Shown here piece after piece: positions 33,203-41,510 of a stretch of 64,000 bases of DNA (positions are counted from its first letter, which is position 1; every line of letters begins with the position of its first letter). The position numbers were made by a program, and so were the translations under genes. This DNA comes from an uncultured Porphyromonadaceae bacterium (GTDB taxonomy: Bacteria > Bacteroidota > Bacteroidia > Bacteroidales > Muribaculaceae), in contig CANOLV010000002.1 of assembly GCA_947567425.1 (NCBI GenBank), positions 1 to 64,000 of the forward strand. Reading direction: 5' to 3'. The notes below the pieces were generated by a model that was not told the DNA's origin, ran no database searches, and worked only from the letters and a program-made list of their open reading frames with translations.

Positions 33203-33604
33203 ATGGAAATGACACGACACAAACTAATCATTCTAATCTTGGCCATAGCGGTGCTGAGCGGAACATACAGTTGCGCAGACTCGGAAAAAAGCAGAATCGC
33301 CAATACCATGCGCGAATATGTCGAACCTAATCTTGCCGACGGCGAGCAGTTTGGGTTCATAGGACTGTCAAATCGGCGCGACACGACCTTCATGGGGTCA
33401 ACCCATCCTTGCGTAGGGGTGATATACACCATCACTAACCTCGATTCTGGAGAAAAAAACCGTCATTTCGCCGATGTGATTTTCTCCGACGACTATAGGA
33501 CTGCCCTCAGTGTGACCGAACTTGATTTCGATCCCATCGACTACGCCAAAGAAAAAATAAAAGATGCATTTAAAGAAAAAATCAATGAAAAACTGCATAA
33601 ATAA
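33203..33604 (+). CDS. Small lipoprotein of unknown function
   Basis: A 133-residue protein with signal peptide LIILILAIAVLSGTYSC, whose last Cys is a lipobox cysteine, followed by a mixed, charged domain (EPNLADGEQFGFIGLSNRRD) and an amphipathic C-terminal helix rich in Lys. The ATG two codons later (33209) is equally good. It lies 10 bases before the start of the barrel gene and is probably its partner. I do not recognise a family. Confidence 0.65.
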   Translation: MEMTRHKLIILILAIAVLSGTYSCADSEKSRIANTMREYVEPNLADGEQFGFIGLSNRRDTTFMGSTHPCVGVIYTITNLDSGEKNRHFADVIFSDDYRTALSVTELDFDPIDYAKEKIKDAFKEKINEKLHK

Positions 33605-33614
33605 AGACACAGAC

Positions 33615-35711
33615 ATGAAACTACTTCTATTGACCCTCGCGCTTGCCGCCGCGACCACAATGCCGGCGATCGCACACACCGACAATCCGGAAACAGACAG
33701 CATCACCTACACTCTCGGAGAAGTGGTGGTAAAAGCCAATCCCCGAGTCACTACATTGAAAGGCGACGCTCTGCTTACCCGCGTGGCCGGCACCCAGCTC
33801 GAACATGCCGGAACGGCCAACGACGTACTGTCACGAGTGCCGATGGTACAGGGGTCGGACGGCAATTTCGAGGTGCTCGGCAAAGGAAGTCCCGCGATAT
33901 ATGTCAACGGCAGGCTGATGCAGGATATATCGGAACTTTCCCAGATCAGCTCGTCCAACATCAAAAATGTAGAGGTGCTGACAAATCCCGGCGCAAAATA
34001 CAGTGCCTCAGCCAAGGCTGCCATCAACATCACACTCAAGGCTCCGCAGGGCGACGGCTTCAGCGGATTAATAAGAGCGCAAGGATCAGTCCAGAAATAT
34101 GGACGCACCATGGACCAAATCAACCTGAAATACCGAGCCGGCGGACTTGAAGCATTCAGCAATTTCGGTTATTTCGGAGGAAAAATGGAGGATGCAAGCA
34201 CCATCGGAATGCTTACCCGCTCCACCACGCTATGGAATCAGCGGATGGATCAGAGAGGAAACGCCATAGTGCATGACTTTTATGGAAAAGCCGGATTTTC
34301 CTATATGTTCAATTCCCACCATTCTGCAGGTACCTATTATCAGAACGGTATAAAGGATTCAGACGCCGGTTACTCCGGATATAGCCGAATCTTGACAAAC
34401 GGCAACCCATACGACGAGCTTATCATGCATATCGACGAACGGTCCAAAACCATGCCAAAGCATCACGCCAACCTATATTACACCGGTACCGTCGGAAAAT
34501 TAGGCATCGACTTTAACATGGACTACATGTGGCAGAAAAAAACGTCGGACCTACGGAACAGCGAGACAAGCGACAATTTCGAGGATGAACATGTAAAGTC
34601 GAGTACCGCTAACCACAGCCGTCTGTTTGCCGAGAAACTCGTCATAGGCCATCCGTTATGGCGGGGCAGAATCGAATTCGGCGAAGAATACACATCTTCA
34701 CGTTTCACGACAGGCTATCACACCGACGCATCATCGCTGACAAGCGCCGACTCACGCGTCGAAGAAAACAACATGGCCGGATTCGTACAACTGTCACAAC
34801 GCTTCGGACAATGGAATATAGGAGCCGGGCTGAGATACGAGCATGTCACGTTCAAATACCTTGAAAACGGACAAAAGCGCGACGACATGGACCGAAGCTA
34901 CGACAATCTCTTTCCTTCGGCCTCGGTGTCGACCATGATAAACGACGTGCAGATGTCGCTCAGCTATACCCATAAGACACAGCGTCCGGGATATGCCGAC
35001 CTTGACGGAACAATCGACTACATCAACCGCTATACTTTTGAAGGCGGCAATCCATATCTGAAGCCGGAAAAAATCCATAATGCAGAACTTACGGCCACTT
35101 GGAACCGATTCTTCGGACAGCTCTCCTACTCATACAAGAAAGACCCGATAATGAACACCACGGTGCCTTATGGTGACGACGGAGAGATAAAACTCATCAC
35201 TAAAGAGAATTTTCCAAATATCCGTCAACTTGAGGTCTTCATAGGAGGCCAGTTTCAGCTCGGAATATGGCAACCGCGGGTTAACGCCGGAATCATCAAG
35301 CAGTGGCTGACCATCGACTACGACGGTTCACGTAAAAATCTCGGCAATCCGATAGGACTGATCCAATGGCAGAACGCCATCCACCTGCCCGCCGACATCT
35401 GGCTTAACATCGACATGCAATGGATGAGCGGCGGCAACGGGGAAAATGCAAAAATCAGCTCAACATCGTATCTTAACGCCAAACTCTACAAAGCATTCTT
35501 CAACAACCGCCTAAGTCTTACACTGCAGGCCGACGACATATTCAACCGGAATTCCCGCGACTTTACCTTCTACAACAAGGATGTGACCATCGACAAATCA
35601 ATACATATAACGAACCGGACATTTCAGCTGACCCTGCAATACACGTTCAACCTGACACGCGACCGTTATGCGGGCCGCGGGGCCGGAAATGCCGAAATGA
35701 ACCGGTTTTAA
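33615..35711 (+). CDS. Outer-membrane beta-barrel (TonB-receptor-like) protein
   Basis: A 698-residue outer-membrane protein. The signal peptide MKLLLLTLALAAATTMPAIA is followed by a plug-like domain (TLGEVVVKANPRVTTLKGDA, then PAIYVNGRLMQDISELSQIS) and about 500 residues of alternating aromatic and polar strands that form the barrel, ending LTLQYTFNLTRDRY. It lacks an N-terminal carboxypeptidase-like domain and fits the outer-membrane beta-barrel family common in Bacteroidetes (PF14905-type). The frame is open 17 codons further upstream, but the signal peptide fixes the start. Ligand unknown. Confidence 0.85.
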   Translation: MKLLLLTLALAAATTMPAIAHTDNPETDSITYTLGEVVVKANPRVTTLKGDALLTRVAGTQLEHAGTANDVLSRVPMVQGSDGNFEVLGKGSPAIYVNGRLMQDISELSQISSSNIKNVEVLTNPGAKYSASAKAAINITLKAPQGDGFSGLIRAQGSVQKYGRTMDQINLKYRAGGLEAFSNFGYFGGKMEDASTIGMLTRSTTLWNQRMDQRGNAIVHDFYGKAGFSYMFNSHHSAGTYYQNGIKDSDAGYSGYSRILTNGNPYDELIMHIDERSKTMPKHHANLYYTGTVGKLGIDFNMDYMWQKKTSDLRNSETSDNFEDEHVKSSTANHSRLFAEKLVIGHPLWRGRIEFGEEYTSSRFTTGYHTDASSLTSADSRVEENNMAGFVQLSQRFGQWNIGAGLRYEHVTFKYLENGQKRDDMDRSYDNLFPSASVSTMINDVQMSLSYTHKTQRPGYADLDGTIDYINRYTFEGGNPYLKPEKIHNAELTATWNRFFGQLSYSYKKDPIMNTTVPYGDDGEIKLITKENFPNIRQLEVFIGGQFQLGIWQPRVNAGIIKQWLTIDYDGSRKNLGNPIGLIQWQNAIHLPADIWLNIDMQWMSGGNGENAKISSTSYLNAKLYKAFFNNRLSLTLQADDIFNRNSRDFTFYNKDVTIDKSIHITNRTFQLTLQYTFNLTRDRYAGRGAGNAEMNRF

Positions 35712-35785
35712 CAAGAATCCGTCAAATCCACTTATTTTAACCCTAAATTAATTATGCAATTCCTACTTTATTAATAGCACAGGCC

Positions 35786-35793
35786 TATCTTTG
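35786..35793 (+). promoter_or_regulatory. -7 element TATCTTTG of the esterase genes
   Basis: TATCTTTG matches the consensus and lies 25 bases before the ATG at 35818; a longer frame from 35791 would start inside it and is rejected. Confidence 0.65.
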
Positions 35794-35817
35794 CACATAC
35801 AATCAAAGCATAGGACC

Positions 35818-36654
35818 ATGACCAATAGAATCACATTTTTAATCACCATCGCTGTAAGTATAATATTCAACTCAGCCTTGACTGCCGCGGCAGGCGCTCC
35901 GGAAGTGATCCCTTTATGGGAACCGGCACCTGCCGGCACACCACCGGACAACATACCGACACTGACCGTATATCGACCCGACACGCCCAACGGCACAGCC
36001 GTCATAGCCTGTCCGGGCGGAGGCTACGGACATCTCGCACTGACACACGAAGGACATGACCTGGCCGGGTGGTTCAACGGTCAAGGCATCACATACGCCG
36101 TACTGAAATACCGGCTGCCGCACGCCGAACCGGAGAATCTACCCCTCGCCGATGCAGAGCAGGCTATGCGTATAATGCGCGGACATTCGGAGCAATGGCA
36201 CATCGACCCCCGCCGGGTAGGCATAATGGGTTCATCGGCCGGTGGACACCTTGCCGCCACACTGTCGACAATATGCTCTGACGAATCCGTCAGACCAGAC
36301 TTTCAGATACTTTTCTATCCCGTTATATCCATGGATGAAGAGATAACCAATGACGGCACCAGAAATAATCTGATAGGACTCAATCCATCCACGGAACTTA
36401 TAGACAAATATTCACTCGACAAACAGGTGGACAAACGCACACCTCAGGCATTCATACTCCTTTCGGCCGACGACGGAGTGTCGCCCATGAACAGCATCAG
36501 ATATTTCGTGGCACTCCAACGCCACGGCATCCCGACGGCACTACACATATATCCCGACGGAGGACACGGTTGGGGATTTCGCGACAGCTTCAAATATAAG
36601 CCGCAGTGGACAGCTGAAATGGAGAAATGGCTTTCCGACAATATCAACCGATGA
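35818..36654 (+). CDS. Secreted alpha/beta-hydrolase, probable carbohydrate esterase
   Basis: A 278-residue enzyme with a signal peptide (ITFLITIAVSIIFNSALTAA). The oxyanion motif is PGGGYGHLA, the nucleophile elbow is GIMGSSAGGHLA with Ser, and the late histidine is in YPDGGHGWGF, a complete triad with an Asp near LLSADDG. The layout is that of the BD-FAE/xylan-esterase-like hydrolases that remove acetyl or other acyl groups from plant or host glycans. It is followed after 26 bases by a second esterase gene, and the SusCD operon lies nearby. Confidence 0.85.
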   Translation: MTNRITFLITIAVSIIFNSALTAAAGAPEVIPLWEPAPAGTPPDNIPTLTVYRPDTPNGTAVIACPGGGYGHLALTHEGHDLAGWFNGQGITYAVLKYRLPHAEPENLPLADAEQAMRIMRGHSEQWHIDPRRVGIMGSSAGGHLAATLSTICSDESVRPDFQILFYPVISMDEEITNDGTRNNLIGLNPSTELIDKYSLDKQVDKRTPQAFILLSADDGVSPMNSIRYFVALQRHGIPTALHIYPDGGHGWGFRDSFKYKPQWTAEMEKWLSDNINR

Positions 36655-36680
36655 AACCAACAATAAAAACATCATATACA

Positions 36681-38084
36681 ATGAAACGACGTAATCTACT
36701 GCATCTATGCGGACTGCTGGCCTCCATCGCCTTCACCGCTGAAACGGCGGAAGCGAAGGTGGACATGCCGTCAATATTCTCCGACGGAATGGTGCTTCAG
36801 CAACAGAGCCGGGTTCCTGTATGGGGAAGCTGCGACAGAAAAAAACAGGATGTCACTTTGACAACCTCCTGGGACGGTAAATCATACCGGTCGGCCACCG
36901 ACAACGACGGACGTTGGCGGGTCACTATAGACACACCTTCTTTCGGAGGGCCGTATGCGATAACCGTCGACGACGGCGAAACCACCAGTATCGACAATGT
37001 GATGATCGGCGAAGTATGGCTCTGCTCCGGGCAGTCAAACATGGACATGCGGGTAAGCGGACGCTACAACGATCCCGTAATCGGATCGCTTGAGGCAGTG
37101 GTCACTTCTGACAATCCGGATATAAGAATGTTTACTGTAGGGGCTAATCTGACCTCTGAGCTTCAGAGCGACTGCACAGGCAATTGGGAGGAGGCATCGA
37201 CCGCGACAGTGCCTGAATTTTCGGCCACGGCCTACTTCTTTGCCCGTCGGCTGAACGAAGTGCTCGGTATGCCGGTAGGTATAATACATTCAAGCTACGG
37301 CGGATCGCGCGTGGAGGCATGGATGAGCACACAGGGAATAGCAGACTTCAAAGAGAATCCGGACGTACACAACGAATGCATCCTCTACAACGGCATGATA
37401 GCACCCGTGGCCGGCTACGGTATACGGGGCTGCCTGTGGTATCAGGGAGAAGCCAACATCGATGCCCCGGATCTGTATATGGACCTCTTTCCGGCCATGG
37501 CAGCCGACTGGCGCCGACAGTGGAATGCAGGAGAATTTCCGATATATTACGCCCAGATAGCCCCTTTTGCCTACAATAAGGGCGAAGGCAAGGGCCGGAA
37601 TTCGGCATATCTGCGCGAAGCCCAGCTAAAATGCCTCGAACTGATTCCTTCGTCGGGCATGATCATACTCACCGACGTAGGCGACGCCCGCACCATACAT
37701 CCTATGGAAAAGAAGACCGTAGGCGACCGCTTTGCCTACATGGCGCTCTCGCAGACTTACGGCAAAAAAGGATTTCCGGCGACGGGTCCGACCTATAAGT
37801 CCATGCAGATTGACGGCGACAAAATAGAGATTGAGTTCGACAATATCGGCAATGGACTTACGAGCTACCGCCGGCCTCTTACCGGATTCGAGATAGCGGG
37901 TGAGGACCGCGTGTTCGTTCCGGCAGATGCGAGGTTCGGCAAGGATTCACGCACCATAATAGTAAGCGGCAAGGATGTAGAACACCCTGTGGCCGTGCGC
38001 TATGCATTCAAAGACTACGTCGACGGCTCGCTATTCAATATGTGGGGACTTCCGGCTTCGTCGTTCAGGACCGACAACTGGTAA
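36681..38084 (+). CDS. Sialate O-acetylesterase-like enzyme (SASA family)
   Basis: A 467-residue secreted enzyme. After a signal peptide (LLHLCGLLASIAFTAETAEA) come MPSIFSDGMVLQQQSRVPVW and the SGNH/SASA signature EVWLCSGQSNMDM with the catalytic Ser, then GCLWYQGEANI, and the block DVGDARTIHPMEKKTVGDR with the catalytic His. Such enzymes remove O-acetyl groups from sialic acid or other sugars. The frame upstream of 36681 is an artefact of the overlap with the first esterase. It ends before a terminator; the two esterases form one transcript. Confidence 0.9.
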   Translation: MKRRNLLHLCGLLASIAFTAETAEAKVDMPSIFSDGMVLQQQSRVPVWGSCDRKKQDVTLTTSWDGKSYRSATDNDGRWRVTIDTPSFGGPYAITVDDGETTSIDNVMIGEVWLCSGQSNMDMRVSGRYNDPVIGSLEAVVTSDNPDIRMFTVGANLTSELQSDCTGNWEEASTATVPEFSATAYFFARRLNEVLGMPVGIIHSSYGGSRVEAWMSTQGIADFKENPDVHNECILYNGMIAPVAGYGIRGCLWYQGEANIDAPDLYMDLFPAMAADWRRQWNAGEFPIYYAQIAPFAYNKGEGKGRNSAYLREAQLKCLELIPSSGMIILTDVGDARTIHPMEKKTVGDRFAYMALSQTYGKKGFPATGPTYKSMQIDGDKIEIEFDNIGNGLTSYRRPLTGFEIAGEDRVFVPADARFGKDSRTIIVSGKDVEHPVAVRYAFKDYVDGSLFNMWGLPASSFRTDNW

Positions 38085-38181
38085 ACCGCCACCGCATACA
38101 GCGGTGATATAGAGCAGATACGCTCTGTAAAGAAATAAGCCGTTCCGATTCAATTAAAATGCAGAATAATTCATTTTAACG

Positions 38182-38214
38182 AGCCGGTTAACCGTAAAGT
38201 AACCGGCTTTTTAA
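38182..38214 (+). terminator. Hairpin terminator of the esterase operon
   Basis: Arms AGCCGGTTA and TAACCGGCT with a 9-base loop, followed by TTTTTAATT, about 100 bases after the stop. Confidence 0.85.
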
Positions 38215-38225
38215 TTACCGCCGCT

Positions 38226-38233
38226 TAACTTTG
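38226..38233 (+). promoter_or_regulatory. -7 element TAACTTTG in an intergenic region
   Basis: Perfect TAACTTTG just after the esterase terminator, with no long ORF behind it. It may drive a short RNA that ends at the hairpin at 38330. Confidence 0.5.
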
Positions 38234-38239
38234 CAGTAT

Positions 38240-38362
38240 GAATAATGGAAAACAGGATTAGGTAAATACACTTGTTGATGAAATTAGAGGTATTTTTTAA
38301 GGTAAGAATGTATTAAAAAAGGTTGATGGAATCCCCCGTGCAGTGACGCAAGGGGGATTTAT
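38240..38362 (+). ncRNA. Candidate small RNA
   Basis: About 120 bases between a -7 box (38226) and a stem AATCCCCC/GGGGGATT (38330 to 38359) followed by TTTATTTTAT. The only frame is 7 codons. It lies between the esterase terminator and the end of the kelch regulator gene. A standalone promoter plus terminator with no ORF is the mark of a small RNA; expression is unknown. Confidence 0.4.
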
Positions 38363-38372
38363 TTTATAGCAG

Positions 38373-41018
38373 TCAGAAATCTTTACGGCATACGCTCACA
38401 AATGAATGAGGATACTCTTCGCCGAGACTGCGGAAATACTCTTTGCAGAACTTCTGATGGACATTCTGGGCCATGCGTATCATCTTGCGCTTGCTGAGAA
38501 TCCGGCACTTCGCTATCATAGCCTCCTCGCTGAGCAGTTCATGGAGCGAAATAGTCTCGGCTATCTTATAAGCCATATCGTCATCGCGTCCGAACTCATA
38601 TTTCAGCAGCTTATTCAGTAGCTTGAGGGCCTCGTCGGAATAATGCCCCTTATATCTGTCGAGCCAGTCGTAGTGTGTGTTCGGCAAAAGCGGTCCCATG
38701 AGCAACAGCTCAAGAATCTCATCGACAAGCTCAGGCGACACATTGTCGGTATGATTGATGGCCGATATGCGTTTCATAATCTCATGGTAGTCGAAGAACA
38801 CATCGCGAGTGTCGATTTTGAAAAATCCCTTGTCATAAGTGATGGATATATCGCCGACCTCTTCAAGCAGCAGACGCAGTTTACGCATAGACACATTGCG
38901 GTTGTTCTGAGCCGACTTTTCATCCTTGTCATACCAAATCTCCTCATCGATTATCTGATATCTTATGCCTGCGCTGTTGTCCTCGCATGAGATCAACAGC
39001 ATAATGAGCAGATTCTTAAGTCGTGACGTAAACTTTGATGTTATGTCAAGTCCCAACTTGTCGCGCACACAGAAACCTCCGAGCATGGAGATGGACGACC
39101 TGCTCCTGTCGAAATATATGACAGACTGCTTAGGCTTGTCGGAGACTATGAAGTTATAATCAAATTCATCTGCCGCATCCGGATCTGACAGATCATCCGC
39201 CTCGGACGAAACTGCGTTTTCCTCATCGTCCGAAGCGTCGATGGAGGTACCCGGAGAATCAAGGCGCAATGGAGTCCCGGAACCGGAATCATCGACCTGC
39301 TCGTCCTCCGCAGGACGACGCCTACGGCTACGCACCGCAAGAATCACCGCGGCTATCAACACCGCCACTACAAATATTATCACCGGCCACAGCCATCGGG
39401 AGCCGTCGGATGCTTCTGTTTGAGAGTCCGGGACCGCCTCGTCTACAGAAAAGCCCGGTATAAACGGAGCGGATATGGTGTAAATGGCATAGTCATGCGC
39501 AACAGGATCCATACGCCTGTCAATGAGCAGATAGTAGCGCTTCTCGTCGTCGCTTCTGAACAGGTCGAACACATAGTCAAAAGCATCCATATTTGAATGT
39601 ATGTCGGCCGACATCACCTCGCATTCAGGAGCGGACCGCGATATGCGCATAAGGGTGCCTCCCCGAAAGGTGGTTGCCATATAAAAGCAGTCGCCCTCCT
39701 TGTCGTAGTACATGGTCTGCGACGGAAGAAAATCATTGGTAACCGAATCCAGTTCCCAAACCTTACCCCCCTTCATCGTTGCGATGTCGTAGGCATACAG
39801 CGCATACTGATAGCTGGTGGGCATCTCCTGCCGTCCGGAAGCGTTTCCCCGGCCTCCGAATATATATATCTTTCCATCGGTCACAGCCATTGACGAAGAG
39901 GCCATAGGCATGATTTCAGGACTTAGGGCGCACTCCTCGAAAGTGCCGTCGGAGAGATCGATTTTAAAGAAGTCGTTATGAAATTTATAGAAACCATAAC
40001 CCCCGAAAACATACATATATCTTCCATCCACGGCAAACGCATGGTTGGAATAATTGGCCTCGGCATCCGGACCCTCGCCGACATAATCCCATACAGCGGA
40101 ATGAAGATCCAGACGGGCCGTTTCACGACGTGTCAGATTATAGTTGATCAATTGCCTGGAAATGGTGTCAAACATCAGATGATTGGAGTACACCATGGGC
40201 CTTCTGCCAGACTTTATATCCGTCTCATCCTTGTCGCCGGTACGAGGTGAATATGTCAGCAGCTTATTGTTGGAGACGATATAAAAGGTCTCGCTTTTAG
40301 GGTCAAATGCAGTCTGCACCTTATCCTTAAACTCACCGGAATAGATCTTACGCCATTGTGTATGGTCATCTATGAGCCAATGAGGATTAAGCACGACAGC
40401 CTCGACGCCTCCTATGCTGTCGACAGCCTTATTAGGCGAGCTGCACCGTGTCAGATTCCAATATGCGAGGTCATTACCGTCGGCCGACACTCTTATGGAG
40501 CTTAACTCCATAGGAGCCACGTCGCTGCGCTTTTTCACCTGGTCCTTGCCAAATTGGAATGTGGCCGAATTCACCGCCGACATATCCACTGCCACGCATA
40601 AAGAATCACCGCCAAGACTAAGCACAGCCATGCCGGAGCTTTTGTCCAATGTAAGATCTACATGATATTCACGTTCAGATTCAAGCGCATGTGGAGAGTC
40701 AAGGTGCTTAAGTTCGTCATTGACCACAAGTCCGAGTTTATTCGAACCGTCGGGCATGTAGGAATTAACTATGCATATACTGTTCCCATTGTCGATGTCC
40801 ACCGTAGCAATGAGTCCGAACGTCGTACCTGAATAGAAATTGAAGTCAAATCCGAGCTTGAAATCCCTGTCAAACTTAAAGCGGGTGTCACCTACAAAAA
40901 AGGTTGTCCTGCTTTCTGTAGGGGAACTGTGCGACTGAAATCTCAATCCAAAGTCCATTGCCTTAAGGCCCGTCACCATGGCCAAGAACATCATGGTATA
41001 GGTTAAAAGACGTAGCAT
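38373..41018 (-). CDS. Kelch-sensor membrane regulator with SARP/OmpR-like DNA-binding end
   Basis: An 881-residue protein. A signal peptide (MLRLLTYTMMFLAMVTGLKA) is followed by a LamG-like domain (about 20 to 190), then kelch repeats (HAFAVDGRYMYVFGGYGFYK and MAVTDGKIYIFGGRGN), a membrane segment near 540 (WLWPVIIFVVAVLIAAVILA), an acidic linker, and a cytosolic winged-helix/BTAD-like part (SMLGGFCVRDKLGLDITSKF, NRNVSMRKLRLLLEEVGDIS, then a TPR-like tail) as in SARP regulators. It is a one-component sensor-regulator. It is divergent from the SusCD operon, and the promoter box at 41055 rejects the longer start at 41057. Likely controls the polysaccharide locus. Confidence 0.8.
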   Translation of the reverse strand: MLRLLTYTMMFLAMVTGLKAMDFGLRFQSHSSPTESRTTFFVGDTRFKFDRDFKLGFDFNFYSGTTFGLIATVDIDNGNSICIVNSYMPDGSNKLGLVVNDELKHLDSPHALESEREYHVDLTLDKSSGMAVLSLGGDSLCVAVDMSAVNSATFQFGKDQVKKRSDVAPMELSSIRVSADGNDLAYWNLTRCSSPNKAVDSIGGVEAVVLNPHWLIDDHTQWRKIYSGEFKDKVQTAFDPKSETFYIVSNNKLLTYSPRTGDKDETDIKSGRRPMVYSNHLMFDTISRQLINYNLTRRETARLDLHSAVWDYVGEGPDAEANYSNHAFAVDGRYMYVFGGYGFYKFHNDFFKIDLSDGTFEECALSPEIMPMASSSMAVTDGKIYIFGGRGNASGRQEMPTSYQYALYAYDIATMKGGKVWELDSVTNDFLPSQTMYYDKEGDCFYMATTFRGGTLMRISRSAPECEVMSADIHSNMDAFDYVFDLFRSDDEKRYYLLIDRRMDPVAHDYAIYTISAPFIPGFSVDEAVPDSQTEASDGSRWLWPVIIFVVAVLIAAVILAVRSRRRRPAEDEQVDDSGSGTPLRLDSPGTSIDASDDEENAVSSEADDLSDPDAADEFDYNFIVSDKPKQSVIYFDRSRSSISMLGGFCVRDKLGLDITSKFTSRLKNLLIMLLISCEDNSAGIRYQIIDEEIWYDKDEKSAQNNRNVSMRKLRLLLEEVGDISITYDKGFFKIDTRDVFFDYHEIMKRISAINHTDNVSPELVDEILELLLMGPLLPNTHYDWLDRYKGHYSDEALKLLNKLLKYEFGRDDDMAYKIAETISLHELLSEEAMIAKCRILSKRKMIRMAQNVHQKFCKEYFRSLGEEYPHSFVSVCRKDF

Positions 41019-41054
41019 TACGAGTGAAGTGTTTTGAGGTTGTTCTATATAATG

Positions 41055-41062
41055 CAAAGATA
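41055..41062 (-). promoter_or_regulatory. -7 element TATCTTTG of the kelch regulator gene
   Basis: Perfect TATCTTTG on the minus strand, 36 bases before the ATG at 41018. Confidence 0.65.
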
Positions 41063-41415
41063 AGAAAAATACTCAGACAAAATACCAAATCACATTACAT
41101 TTAACTCCGTACAGACCACGTATGACATAACTACGATGAATTATTATAATCGAATTCTCTAATATTACCGTGGCAACATATCTCCGAAGCTTAATTTTGA
41201 CGCGCCCAAATCCCCCAAAATTCGCGGGACCGGGACTTACCGACTTAACCAGCCACTTAATTTGACTCCATAGCTCTCCCGGCAAACGAAAACACCAATT
41301 GACATACACGCCTAAATATCAATGCATTAAAAATAAAACAGCAATATAAATACCGATTTTATCCATTTAATTGGCAATTAATATAAAAATATGTTAACAA
41401 TTAATTTCAAACAAA
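41063..41415. other. Divergent intergenic region between the kelch regulator and susC
   Basis: About 350 AT-rich bases with no supported gene. It must contain the operator of the SusCD operon. No perfect repeat stands out by eye. Confidence 0.5.
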
Positions 41416-41423
41416 TAACTTTG
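41416..41423 (+). promoter_or_regulatory. -7 element TAACTTTG of the SusCD operon
   Basis: Perfect TAACTTTG, 87 bases before the SusC ATG. The leader holds a 16-codon frame from 41445 (MKFTDTRPSF). Confidence 0.6.
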
Positions 41424-41510
41424 TCGTCGAGAACAAACCGAATCATGAAATTCACGGATACCAGACCGAGTTTTATCGATTTCACATACATTTAACTAAT
41501 AACTAAACCA

